Below are positions 53,521 to 64,000 of a stretch of 64,000 nucleotides of DNA, piece by piece. The stretch's first letter is position 1, and each line of letters starts with the position of its first letter. The notes under the pieces are model-generated. The model saw only the letters and a list, made by a program, of their open reading frames with translations, did not search any database and was not told where the DNA came from. This DNA is from Oscheius onirici (lineage: Eukaryota > Nematoda > Chromadorea > Rhabditida > Rhabditidae): the NCBI GenBank assembly GCA_932521025.1, contig OW051473.1, positions 6,758,001 to 6,822,000 of the forward strand, read 5' to 3'. Position numbers and translations under genes: made by a program.

Positions 53521-53585
53521 GGACCGATAGCTCAGTGGTAGAGCAGTTGAGTTGCAGGTCCCGGGTTCGAGTCCTGGTTGGTCCA
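53521..53585 (+). tRNA. tRNA-Cys-like gene with shortened anticodon arm, probable pseudogene
   Basis: GGACCGA pairs with TTGGTCC (seven pairs, one G-U). The D arm GCTCAGTGGTAGAGC is intact and is a perfect A box. The T arm CCGGG-TTCGAGT-CCTGG is a perfect 5+7+5. A T7 run follows at once. Only 15 bases lie between D and T arms instead of about 22. Against the metazoan tRNA-Cys pattern the 3' half of the anticodon stem is missing after TTGCAG, so anticodon GCA is suggested but no 5-bp stem forms. Length about 64 instead of 72. Everything except the anticodon arm looks functional. Confidence 0.7.
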
Positions 53586-53907
53586 ATGGTTTTTTTCCTT
53601 TACCTCTGTGTCGAGTACGTTACACTGTTTACAACATATTATGTAGATGATCAGAAGTTTAAAACAGTTCCGTTCCATGAAAGATAGTTTGCAAATGCCT
53701 TGCATTACCAAATAGTTTTCTCTGTGTTGTGGACATGTCTCCTTCTCTCTCCTTGTGAGCGAGATCAATATTACTACGTGCGCACAAACAGCCGATTTCT
53801 TTCTCTCGTTTGTCTCCATATTAACCGTTTTTTTTTGCATTCTATATTTTTATCTCTGTTATTTCTTAATGTTCAAAGTAAATCTGCTTTATTTCAGGCC
53901 GCTTCCG

Positions 53908-54571
53908 ATGCAATCCTTTCAGGAAGTTCCTCAAACAAGTATGTTGGGTTGCTGAGTAACTTTTCATTCAATCTAATTATTTTTATCTCATCATTTTTCA
54001 GTGGCTGGACAGACCTTTAACACCTTGGCGTCTGTGTCCGAGCCAGTGCAGTGTTGTATGGTTCGTAGTTTTTTCTAATCTTGACTTCAAAAACGTTTCA
54101 GCTGTGTCGAAAGTTGCTCGTGAGAAGAAATCTATTAGCCTGTATAGCAAGAAACATGTCTTGTTGTCTATTGCTATGCAGGCGCTGTGCGAAAGCCAAA
54201 AAACGGATAGGATGGTGTCCGAGATGTTTCCATCCAGGTATTTTTGGCTCTTAGCATTGTTTGATAACCAAATTATAGCAAGGAGATGAAACATCCGCCC
54301 TTCCACCTCGCAGCATCCTTCCGTTTCTGCTCATAGCACAGCTCCAGGAGTTTCTTTGACACACAACAACAATGCCCCAGCCATGCGGATAAACCTACGT
54401 TCAATACCATCGAACGTAACAACACCTGATCGTAGTTCTTCAAACCGAAGAACCTTACCTGGATCATCTGCACTCCGTGAAGACCTTGTAAGAGACCAGC
54501 AGGTAGCTGTTCTCCCAGTGCATAACATCCCATCTGCAGGAGGCCTCGTACCCCAATTAGATTACTCATAA
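53908..54571 (+). CDS. CxxC tandem-pair protein, copy 1
   Basis: Four exons close in phase: 53908-53938, 54002-54060, 54102-54237, 54342-54571, about 151 residues. The exon order and lengths parallel copy 2 (55164-55790). The third exon holds a two-CxxC motif CRRCAKAKKRIGWCPRC, preceded by further cysteines. The last exon is Ser/Pro/Asn-rich and ends near EDLVRDQQVAVLPVHNIPSA. The start is chosen at the first Met in frame: the exon that would match the first exon of copy 2 gives a stop where copy 2 has Trp, so copy 1 looks N-terminally shortened. The acceptor at 54341 is used rather than the one 6 bases earlier because only this keeps the frame. Zinc binding is inferred from cysteine spacing; function unknown. 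Confidence 0.6.
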
Positions 54572-54576
54572 TTGCG

Positions 54577-54685
54577 TGAAATTTTTTTGGAGAGGAATCT
54601 TGGAGATTTTACGTTTGGATATTTTTTCAAAAGGAATTTTGAAAATTTTACTTTTGGATTTTTTTGGAGCGGAAATTTGATAAGT
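54577..54685. repeat. Imperfect tandem repeat, about 50-base unit
   Basis: Two diverged units of the type TTTTTTTGGAG...GGA(A)T-TTG-AGATTTTAC-TTTGGAT-TTTTT lie directly after copy 1. Degenerate AT/G-rich tandem repeat. Confidence 0.6.
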
Positions 54686-55163
54686 TGGAGGTTCCCAAAA
54701 GTTTTATGACGTGTTATTGTTACTGGTATTGCTGATCTGGTGAATCCCTACCGGTAGAAAATTGTACTCAGATTGCTTCATACCTAGCCAATTTTTGATG
54801 TGTTAAATAGTCGAATGTGTTTTGGATCAAACATTATCAAAAGTTCGGCTCTTTAAAATCATCACATTGGTCATCATGGTTGACTTGATCTCACCCAATA
54901 CCGTTAATGTCGATGCATGTAATTTTATTGAAATGGATTGGACGAACTGAATGCTGAATGACGAAAACAAAAAACCAACAATGATTTCTTTAGTAAAATA
55001 AAACTTCATTGTACAGTACATGTATTCCGTGACAGTTTGCGTCAAAAGGAAAGCGGATTCAGCACGAATTTAACGCGAATTTAGCTAGTTGAATAAGTGA
55101 CGAACTTATTTACCGTACTGTAAAAGATCTTTCTGCAAAAAAAATTGAAACCTTGCCTTATCT

Positions 55164-55790
55164 ATGGAGCAAGTGGAGACACCTGCAAATCAATGGTTAT
55201 CTGTTTGTCCTTTTTTCACACACACCTTTCTCACTTTCATTTTATTTTTTACCAAATAAAATAAGAAAGTTTCAGGCTTCTGTCAATGCAATCCTTTCAG
55301 GAGCCACGTATGTGAAACATTTCCGTACAGCACGTTAACATTTTTTTCAGTGGCTGGGCTGGCGCTGAACACCATGGCGTCCATTGCCGAGCCCCTACAT
55401 CCGTGCACGGTTTAAATTTTTGGTAATCTGAAGTACAATATTATTGTAGATGTGTCATCAGTATCAGCTACGGAGAAGGCTAAAGTCTTGCATCTCAAAA
55501 AACCGTTTCTGTTCCGCCTTAGTCTGCAGGCTTTGCTTAAAAGCAGAAAGACGGAGAAAACGCTGTCATAGATGTCAAGATCGAATTCCCGGTTATTTTT
55601 TTATAGTTTTTTTTCATATCGTTGTTCAGCACCGAGAAGAAACCGCCGCATGACACCCTATGCTCGACCATCGAACTCAGCTGGTCAAACTTCCTCGGTT
55701 CGAGGAAGTACCACAGAACCATCTTCTAGAGCAGAAGAGCTGCACGTGGTACCAGTCTCCCCGCAGAGATGCACACCTGAGATGAATTAA
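55164..55790 (+). CDS. CxxC tandem-pair protein, copy 2
   Basis: Five exons close in phase: 55164-55195, 55276-55307, 55351-55409, 55450-55591, 55630-55790, about 141 residues. The start ATG gives MEQVETPANQW, then SMQSFQEP shared with copy 1 (MQSFQE). The next exon has LNTMASIAEP (copy 1: FNTLASVSEP). The zinc-ribbon-like exon has CRLCLKAERRRKRCHRCQ. A Ser/Thr-rich end includes EELHVVPVSPQ. Exon lengths and phases match copy 1, so the pair arose by tandem duplication. Basic residues between the CxxC pairs suggest nucleic acid or phosphoprotein binding; this is inference. A second-frame reading of the cysteine exon is also open, but only this frame conserves cysteines in both copies. Confidence 0.65.
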
Positions 55791-57059
55791 GCCACATCTC
55801 TTGTCCACCTCCTTCCCCGCCAAAGAAAAAAATAATATGATGAAAAACGAACGGGTGAAAAAAAAGAATGAAAACAAGTCAATCAAAAAACCAAACCGAA
55901 GAAACAAAACGATGAAGAAACAAACCTTTAATGCTTAAAATAAAGCATTCTGTTTTTGCACAATCTTGTCACCACCACCCCATTACTGTTTTCCTCCCCC
56001 TCCCCTCCCTCAATGCTTTGTAAAAGTGAAATTGTTGTGCAAAAACTGAACCGGGAGTGGACATAAAAGCTTCCAAACAACTTTCTGTGTATGAAATGAC
56101 ATCAGACTGTATCAAATTAAACAATCCTCGCAATGAGATTTTTGTGAAACATGTTTTTAGTAAAGCTTTATCAACTTTCCCAACGGCGCCGGAACCAGAT
56201 GTGGCAATGAATTACTCTTGACATTTGTTTGATTCTTTCTGCCACCAAAGGTCCTGAATTTCCAGAACCATGGGAAGGCCATGCCTAAAACAAAAGTCAT
56301 ACCTGCAATGACATCCTTCAGAGGTAAGAAAACTTCTTTGATCATAAACTAACTCTTTACTCTTCATATTAAAGCCAAGTTCAAGCTTTGATTTTATCTG
56401 CCCATATTTGCCTGGGAGACTGCTTTTTCCAGCGAGAACACTCATTGTTTACATGCAATCGATTGCTAACACTTTCCTCTTTTGCTGGTTTATCTCATTT
56501 TATCTTCCGAGCTTTACATTCAATGCTTATGACGTCACCAAATATATGTCCAGTGGCGAGTGACCAGTTGGGGCACCCTCAGTCCCTGCGCAGCCTTTTT
56601 TGCCCCCGTTGCAATCGATTTTTGGGCCAACAACGGTACCGCAACAAACTAATTCGCCGTGTCCTATTTATTCAACGAATTCAATCCGAACCATTTTTCA
56701 GAAAATATGCTTGCTTACTTCTTTTCAAATTTTTAACAATTTGCAACAAAAAGCAATGTTCCGCTCAATCCTGATATCATTCAGCCTTCTCAAAATTATT
56801 AGCTGATAAGAGCGCTGAAACATTGAAAACAAACGGCACCTTTTCGCATAAACGGCAGTCATTTTTAATTGATGTTTTTTCTTCAAAAGCGTCCTAAAAG
56901 CTTTTGAATGCGGCTTTTCCTGCAAAAGTTCCTTTTTATATATTTTATGTTTATGCTGCTTATTCAAAATTAACCTAGCTTTTCTGATCACAAAACATTT
57001 ATCTTTTCCCATTTGCAGACACGTTCAATGCAATACAAAACTATATTTATTTTTCAGGT
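55791..57059. other. 3' flank and intergenic region
   Basis: AATAAAG near 55940 is a plausible poly(A) signal for copy 2. Several overlapping open frames at 56.2-57.0 kb have no splice support; nothing else is seen. Confidence 0.45.
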
Positions 57060-57155
57060 ATGCAAACCGAGGTGTGTAGGTCACCAGTAGAAGTAGAGAC
57101 CCGGCAGATAATAACTCCATTGTCCGGTCTTCGGTTGACTCCGGTCGCCAGTCTC
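57060..57155 (+). CDS. Isolated 5' coding exon
   Basis: TTTTTCAG-preceded exon with ATG at 57060, 32 codons (MQTEVCRSPVEVETRQIITP...) and a GTGAGT donor at 57156, phase 0. It could be the first exon of the unresolved gene at 57.9 kb or of the MRTF gene at 59.6 kb; the MRTF RPEL exon needs phase 1, so at least one more exon would lie between. Confidence 0.4.
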
Positions 57156-57936
57156 GTGAGTTCAATTAAAATCTTTCGAAACCGCGAGAGTTCGTCCATT
57201 ACTGTTTCTCAACTACTGTTTTAGTTGCTCCGTGTCTTTCACGCAAATGAAAGAATCTTACCATGAAGAAATGCCTGTTTTGCGTTTGCATTTATCAGAA
57301 TGATTCACACTTTCTCTTGATTATGAAAGTGATTTTTATCGGAAACAGCTCATTTCATGTTTTAATTGACGTTCAAATGTTTCAACAACCGTTTTAACTA
57401 GGCTTTATAAATTTTTGTTTTACTCAAAACAAGGTTTAAACTTTGGCCAAATAGTTCTGGCATTCTCTTATTGCTGGCTGTTTCGCACAGAAAAGCGCGG
57501 TAAGAACGAACGAAACAAAGAACGAAACATCTTGAACCATGTGCTCACAAAAGTTTCAATGTATGTCAACATTTTGAAGTACTTTGGATGTTGCGTCGTT
57601 ATACATTGGATAATTAACCAAGAGACTTCTAGAAAACGCTTGCCCTTTGAGTTACTCGAAAACAAGTGAGAGAGCTGAAAGGAATCCGCAAACACTTTCT
57701 TGAAATTTCATCGCCACAGAAGAAAAAAAGCTGCACTGGGAGCTCCATTATTTTCCGACTTGCATAAACAAACGCTATATGGAATAGTTAACAAAGCGGC
57801 CATGGCTCTTTTTTCAAAAGTAGGCTGAACCGCGCTGTGCTAACTATACGACTCCCGACACTTCTCTGTGTAAAATATAATTGATCAGTCATAATTGTCT
57901 GAGAGCAAAAGATGGGGTAATGAGGCAAAGTTCCAG

Positions 57937-59160
57937 ATGAGCATTCCAAGAAGGGCAGAAAGACCGACCGTTCCTCATCGACCGATCCAGCCGAGACCGC
58001 CTAATGTTCAAAGGATTGTGATCAGAACAGCGGATCCAGGTAAGCAAGCCTATTAAATGCGTGTTAATGCCCGTCATTTTGCAGAATGTTCGTCTTCGAC
58101 AACAACAAGAGGTTTGTTCCAGAATTTCCGGCATATGTGTAAGGGTTGAGCTGCACCTTATGTTCTCGGCGACGGTCATTTTGTTTGATCGCAGTTGTTT
58201 CTCGTTGACGCTGCTGTCCGGCCGATCATCAATCTTAGCCGAGGATCGCCCATAGAAATGGTTCCACCTTGCCACAGTAGTTACCTGTTCTTGGCACTCC
58301 ATGTTCCCCAACTTGCCAGAGAATATTTTGTTTGGGTTCCGTGGTGCGTCAGCTTTTCGCAAGCTGTCACAAAATTTCAAGAGGAAGATGATGCTTTTGA
58401 ACGTGGCCCTTATTGCTCCCAGAAGCTCATTCGGGAGCACATGTGCCAGACCTGAAATGCTCTTCTTCTAGGTTTTACTGCCGTGCGTACGGGAACGAGA
58501 ATGCCTGAGCCGATCGGCGATCACTATGGCGCAACGACTGCTTTGTAATGGCAGCTCGGGCCTCGAAAACTACGCCAACTGCGCTCCTGTTTACGAAGTC
58601 GAACTGACAAGGTCTGCTCTCGAGAGGCAGGCGTAACTAATGCATGTTCTTGATCAACAACTAGCTGCCATTTGTTTCTTGCTCTTTATTTTTCCTCCAA
58701 TATTTTGGCCGGGTCTCACGATCTAGTATGTGACTGACGCAGCCTCTTGTATAAGAGTAGGTAAACAGTTTCGCCTTGGCGTTCTTCCCGTAACCGTGCT
58801 CAAGCTAAAGACACAGCAATATGTGACCTCTCTCATCGATTTCACCATGATCTTACGAGTCTGATTAAGAGTTCGCTTTGATGACTTGTCCAAAATGGCA
58901 ATATCAAAGTCTCTCATATCTCCAAATCGATCCAAACTTTCGAAAGTACCTCCTTTAATAGAAACTTATGATATATTTCTGTTCAAAATATCTTGATGTT
59001 TAGTCCCAGAAACAAAAAAGAAAGAGGTTGGAAGTGCAGTTGATGTTTGTGGCTGTGTGGGAAAGAATGTCCAGCTGTCTTTCACTATCATGTATGTTCG
59101 CGGAGAAGCCCATGTTCCCATGTGTATCTCTTGCCATTCTTACCAGATGCTCTTTTATCC
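57937..59160 (+). CDS. Unresolved gene, exons visible
   Basis: ATG at 57937 after TTCCAG starts MSIPRRAERPTVPHRP, ending at a GTAAGC donor (58039). Further exon-like open stretches follow: 58084 to about 58140; about 58245-58400 with SPIEMVPPCHSSYLFLALHV; about 58474-58611 with ITMAQRLLCNGSSGLENY; and about 59040-59157 with VDVCGCVGKNVQLSF. Junction phases do not all close. The order 'L-C-N-x-S-x-G ... V-x-V-C-x-C-x-G' faintly recalls a p53-type DNA-binding core, but the flanking sequence does not support it well. The minus strand is also open across 57889-58440 (183 codons), an alternative reading without introns. Confidence 0.35.
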
Positions 59161-59610
59161 CTTCTCTTACTACATTTATGTGAAAAAGCGCCGAGATCGA
59201 GCTCGCTCACCCTGTTCGCCTTCATTTTCGACATTTTTCTCACCGGCGTTCTTGTTGATTCTATCAGATTTGAAGTCGCTATTTCACGCCTCTTAAAAAA
59301 GAGGAAGCGCAGCGGGCAACGGAAGTTTTAACAAAATTAATGAGGGGAGAGGTAGCAGTTGGCAGGCACCCCAGTAGCTCTTTGTTGATCGCGCACCTCA
59401 AAAGAATCTCTATTTCACATCGTGTAGGCGGCATTCTCAGTCACGACAACTGGTGCCAATTGCCTGTCAGACGCAAAACTATCTCATGCTCTAACTTGCA
59501 ACAGCTGATGTTTTTGAACTCCCCACTACGAGGGATTTAGAGTGGCTGACCCCGCCTACACCATTTCTTGACATCAACTCTCATAGTATTTACCTTTTTT
59601 GCTTTTTCAG

Positions 59611-62600
59611 AGGACTGGGCGCGTTCTCGAAGAGAACTCCTCCGAAGGAATTTTGAGCAACGTCCGTCAAGGGAGCGCCTAGTGACACAGCATATTCTTC
59701 TCTCAGGTTTGTTTCGGTCCTTTTTCTGTAAACTCAACTACCATGCGAGCAAAATCTTTTCATTTATTCACTTTAGAACCTACACTTTCTCTGATTATGC
59801 AAGTGTAGCCGTACTTTGTAATATCACTCATGTCAAGTTTAACGGAACCCATAGAAAATCCTAGACACATCAGAACGGTGACCTATGATTAGTCTGTTAT
59901 GCAATCAGTTGAGGCAGACTTGACTTTCAACATCCACCTACAATATCCGGTCTGACTCAAAGTCTGCTGAGACCAGCTGTCGCAGAAATTACAGTCTCAG
60001 ACTTTTCCTCACAAATCCCATGACATAATTTCCGCTGCTTCCGTTCCTTTCGGCACGTAGTGTTCCCTCTCGGCTCGCAATCTATCACATCGTAAAAAGA
60101 GCAAGAACTAGAAAATGTTAGCAAAAAAGAGCATCTGCTCACGATGAGACTGATTGCTTGAGCCGCAAAGCCCATCTTTTTCTTTTAGCGAGCATGGTGG
60201 TTATCTCCTTCATCGCAGGTCGATAGATCAAAGCCACTCATCAGACCGGTATTTACCTAGAGGTTTTCAGATGGCCGAGTCTCGCCACTAATTGAACAAC
60301 AGGCTCGTGCTCTACGGCAGAATAGAATCAAAAACTGTCTCAGCCGAAAACTTGGTCAGCGTCCCGGTCCGTTAGAACTAGTTACTCGGAAGATTTTACA
60401 AGTCGACGCCGAGCTAGAAAACGCCATTCAAGGTAGAGTTCCTCGTTTAGATTAAGCCTAAATATTTTCAGAAGGTAGACTTCACTTCACGCCAACGATA
60501 GAGGACGATCTGCAAGAAGTGGAAGAGCCTACGACGCCAATCACCACAGGTATATCCGGTCAAGCACTTGACAAACATATTGTGCTCACACAGGCGAGAA
60601 TTCACATATAGAAACACGTGCATGGCACTCTGTCCTCAAGCTGTAAGATGTTTCCAATTAGAATCAGAGCCGTGTGCAGCGGAGCTATTTCGATCTTTTA
60701 TTTATTTTCTATTGAGCCACAAAAAAGCAACCCACGAGAGGATCATTTTCATAATCGGTTTCAGACATGGAGGTAGTTGCAACAGTCAAGCAGCCGCCGA
60801 AATCGCTGAACTCTCTTACAAATAAGGGTATCCTCAGAAAAGTGAGTTTTCACGAGCTTAGTTTCATTAAAATATTGCTTTAGCCTACAAAGCCTAATCC
60901 CTACAAGCCTTTTGAACAAGCGGCAGCACGTGCCAAGACGAAAACAGCCGACTCGAGACTTGAGACTTTGGATGACGGTCCAGTGAGAACAAGCCAGGTC
61001 TGTACGGGTCCAACTGGATCATGTTTTAAATTTAGATCCCGAGAGTTGATGAGCACAACAACTACGAGCTCCGGTTACAACAGCAGCAGTTATTTTTGCA
61101 ATGGCAGAATGAAGGTGGAGCTGATTCCTTGCCAAGCGCGGAAACTACTCTGATCGATCAAGGCAGTTCTACACCTACCTTCAACGGAGTATCGGTGCTG
61201 TTTTCTCAATTTCTTTATATTTTCAATATTCAGATGCCCAGAAAGCTCAGTGATTTGAAGGTTCAGGAGCTGAAGCAAGAATGCAAGAAGCGTCAACTCC
61301 CAGTCTCAGGTTGGTACATGGCGTATGGCGGTTACACATGAGGAAACTGCGAAATCATTAATAGCTATCAACAAATTTCTTTTGTCTGTTACACCAATGG
61401 TGGTGCGTTCTCTTCAAAAAAAGCGCGAAATATCCTTCTCTGCAGTCGGAAACAGCTCTAATGGAATCTTCTTCAGGTCCCAAACCGCAGCTGCTGGAAC
61501 GTCTTCGTGGCTTCGAAAAGGATATCCTTGGCGCTACTCCACCACCATCGCCGCCAATTCAAAAAGAGGATCACGCTTTTGCAGACACGTCTGACAAATC
61601 TACAGATTCACACATGATGTCACATTGCAACGGTACTTTAAAATCAGAGCTTTGTTTCACTTCCTCTTTTCAGTAGTTTCAAGACAATGTAGCCCGCCTG
61701 AGATCATTTTCCAATCGGAAACTCCTATGAGGTGAGATCTTGTTTTTAATATTGCTCTTTTGATGGTAAAAATCATTTTCACATGTCACGAATGATAGAA
61801 AAGCTATGAACAACTAAAATCGACACATGCCGCATTCATCTTTCGGCAGCTGATCTCTGATGAGCTCGGCAAGTTCCGAGTCATTTGTACACGTCTCGGG
61901 AAGATGGCTCTTTTCCTGGGTCTCGAAGATGAAAAAAGTCAAGTGCAATCTAAAATTGTGCACGGTAGCAATGACAGTTGTTGGTCAAAAGTCATTGTGC
62001 TTGATCAGAAGCGGGAAATCTTTTCAATTCATAGATGTCTCCCACCCTTGATATTCTCATTTTTCAGGACACAGCTCCAGCCGAAGGACTACGTCCAGCA
62101 GCCTCAAATGAGAACGATTCAGCAGCTTGTCCCGGTCCAAAGCAACGGGTCTCAATTGGTTCAGGTTCGTCTTACGTCCGATTTTTTTTACACTTTATGA
62201 GCCGATGACCTAGTCAACCCGAAGTCATGACCTCTTTCCTGGAAGGGGATCATTCCTTCGACGGAACAGTTGCCAGTAAACTACACATCTTGCATGTGAG
62301 GCGAGATTGTTTTTCTCCTAGCGCCAGTTGGCATTCTCGACAAGACGAGAGAGAAGAAAGTTCCGTTCTTTTAAGTTTTCCCCCCAGATGCGTCTAAAGA
62401 GGAAGCCAAAAGCAAAAAGTTAGATCGAGATTGACACTAAGCAGACAGATTGATACTGGTCTATCTTGGAACGTAGGCAGATAATGCGCTTCGTAGAAGT
62501 CTAGTCCTTATCTTTGGATTGCACAAGAAACCAGAGAACCAGGAAAAAGTAAAATTAAAACCTATATGTCGTAAACTGTTTATAAAAACTGTTCATTCGG

Positions 62601-64000
62601 TTTTCAAGGTAGTTCACCTGACCGAGATCACATCCGAAGAGTAAGAGGGTTCTTGGAGTGATGGTGAGCGCGTTGAATGATCAGGATTGCTCAAGGTACG
62701 GGATCCGCTGGACAGGCTAGGCTGGCCAGAAATACCAGGGTAGACTACCTTCGTGTACTACCACCTGTGAACTTGCGATCGCTTTCCTCATAGACTGTCA
62801 TACTATCCACTTGACTATCCGGGCCCCTTTCTTGTAGCATACCAATGACATGTCATTAACTATGTGAGGTCAGCTGTTGATCTTGATTGAATAGATCACA
62901 TTTTTAACGAAGGAGTCAGATCGTTGATCCTTCCGTTGAAGGTGTAATAATCACCTCACGTTACGAGCCGGCGTAGGATGTGACCGAGACGTTTCTCGTA
63001 TAAACAAAAAGGCATGTGAACACAACTGCTTTTTTAGCTGATTGACGAGAGAGGAAATGTCCTGGGAATGGGAACAGTTCAACTGCATCCGGAGAACGGC
63101 ACTCAGACTGTTGTCTTGTAAGTTTTTGACGGGATGAGAGTAAATTAAAGCAATCCAGGCAGCAGAGGATAGTAAGCCAACCAATTGCTCAGCAACAAGT
63201 GGACCATCATCCTGTCACAAACGCTCCCCAGCCAAGAATTTTGCATTCTGCTCCCACGCCACAGCTTCAGAAACAGCAAGATGGAACGTACTGTTTTGCT
63301 CAAATGGGGTCTGGCGGTCACTTCACAGCTGTACAGCCTAGTGAGGTTGTGATGGAGAACACCCAACACACGATTTCTACGGTTCAAAGTTCTCCAGTCA
63401 TTTTGAACACAGGTACGTCAGATTTGTGATCATTGTGATTTTTGACCTTTTGAAGTTATGGCACCTCCACCACAACGAGTTCAAGTTAGTTCAACAAAAA
63501 AGCAGTCTAGAATTGTGCATGGTATGAAGTATGATTGAAACGTTAACACTTTCGGTTTCAGCCCATCCTGCTGGTCAAGGTTTGATGTCTCCTCATGTGG
63601 TTGTAACGCTCGGACAGAAGTGTCAAGCCGTGCAAGAGGTCCAAAGACCACAACAATTGACAGGAAATAGATTGTCAAGCCCGAAGTACGCACGACTTGC
63701 CGACGGCTATGAACAAAACATCTTTTTAGGCTGCAGGGTAGTCCGAGAATCGCAGATCATCCTGAATGTTCTCCGAGCATGCCAATGAGTGAAAGCCGCG
63801 GAACTGACATTTGCACTCCGATCGAAGTGATCAAAACAAAAGACGAGACTATCACTCTTGACCCAAATGATCCGGCCTCAGTTTTGACACCTACAACTCT
63901 ACAGATGCATGAGGATATGCTCAGGAAACAGCACAAAATGATCCAGGCGTTGGAACAAGAAATCACTGCCGCTCAGGAAATGCTTCGCAAGCGACAACAG
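59611..64000 (+). CDS. Myocardin-related transcription factor (MRTF), 5' and 3' incomplete
   Basis: Actin-regulated coactivator of SRF. Exons closing in phase: 59611-59706, 60271-60432, 60472-60549, 60765-60841, 60884-60997, 61036-61194, 61234-61309, 61477-61632, 61674-61731, 62068-62164, 63038-63117, 63159-63412, 63456-63521, 63562-63685, 63730 to the right edge. Two RPEL actin-binding motifs are seen: LLRRNFEQRPSRERLVTQHI and IKNCLSRKLGQRPGPLELV. A Gln-rich segment follows (YELRLQQQQLFLQWQ, the conserved region near the basic box). The SAP domain is MPRKLSDLKVQELKQECKK continued by GPKPQLLERLRGF. Gln-rich linkers follow, and the window ends in the leucine zipper (MHEDMLRKQHKMIQALEQE). Exon 1 with the first RPEL may lie upstream; the transactivation domain lies right of the window. 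Confidence 0.93.

Noticed and set aside
54273-54569. 98-codon minus-strand frame opposite CxxC copy 1
   Set aside because: It mirrors the last exon of copy 1, which is supported by phase and by similarity to copy 2; no independent support.

Overview
The window reads as nuclear DNA of a nematode, most likely a clade I (Enoplea, Trichuris-like) worm. The reasons are compact genes with very many small introns (often 35-60 bases, shortest clear one 35), TTTCAG or TTTTAG acceptors, moderate GC, a cuticlin-type ZP protein and a TWK-type two-pore K+ channel. Species is an inference; no marker gene settles it.

Layout, left to right. 0.1-2.7 kb (+): 3' part of a peptide GPCR of the sex-peptide/myoinhibitory-peptide receptor group. 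4.6-9.5 kb (+): complete liprin-alpha (SYD-2). 10.1-12.7 kb: a lineage-specific cluster with a small Ser/Arg-rich gene (-), a related larger Cys-rich zinc-knuckle gene (-) and an inverted decayed copy (+). 14.0-15.7 kb (+): AWS/SET protein with a degraded active site. 16.5-18.3 kb (-): SLC2-type transporter. 18.5-21.6 kb (-): secreted Pro/Thr-rich protein. 23.0-25.6 kb (+): cuticlin-like ZP membrane protein. 25.8-28.9 kb (-): BAR-RhoGAP (RICH/nadrin type). 30.2-34.5 kb (-): C3G/RAPGEF1-like Rap exchange factor. 37.5-37.9 kb (-): small membrane protein. 38.2-40.6 kb (-): K2P channel. 40.6-45.6 kb: gene-poor. 45.6-46.3 kb (-): LIM-only protein. 48.0-50.3 kb (-): PDZ adaptor with a probable PH/PTB-like N-terminus. 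51.8-53.0 kb (-): secreted two-Ig protein. 53.9-55.8 kb (+): tandem pair of small CxxC proteins of no family I know. 57.1-59.2 kb (+): unresolved exons. 59.6-64.0 kb (+): myocardin-related transcription factor, running off the right edge.

There is no operon or CRISPR-like system. Several genes act at synapses or on actin (liprin-alpha, BAR-RhoGAP, C3G, MRTF, peptide GPCR, K2P), but their adjacency is not evidence of one pathway. The least explained items are the CxxC tandem pair, the zinc-knuckle cluster, the altered SET protein, the altered K2P filter, repeated use of GC-AG introns, and several tRNA-like sequences. Exon coordinates were checked by eye for reading phase; where phase could not be closed the entry says so.
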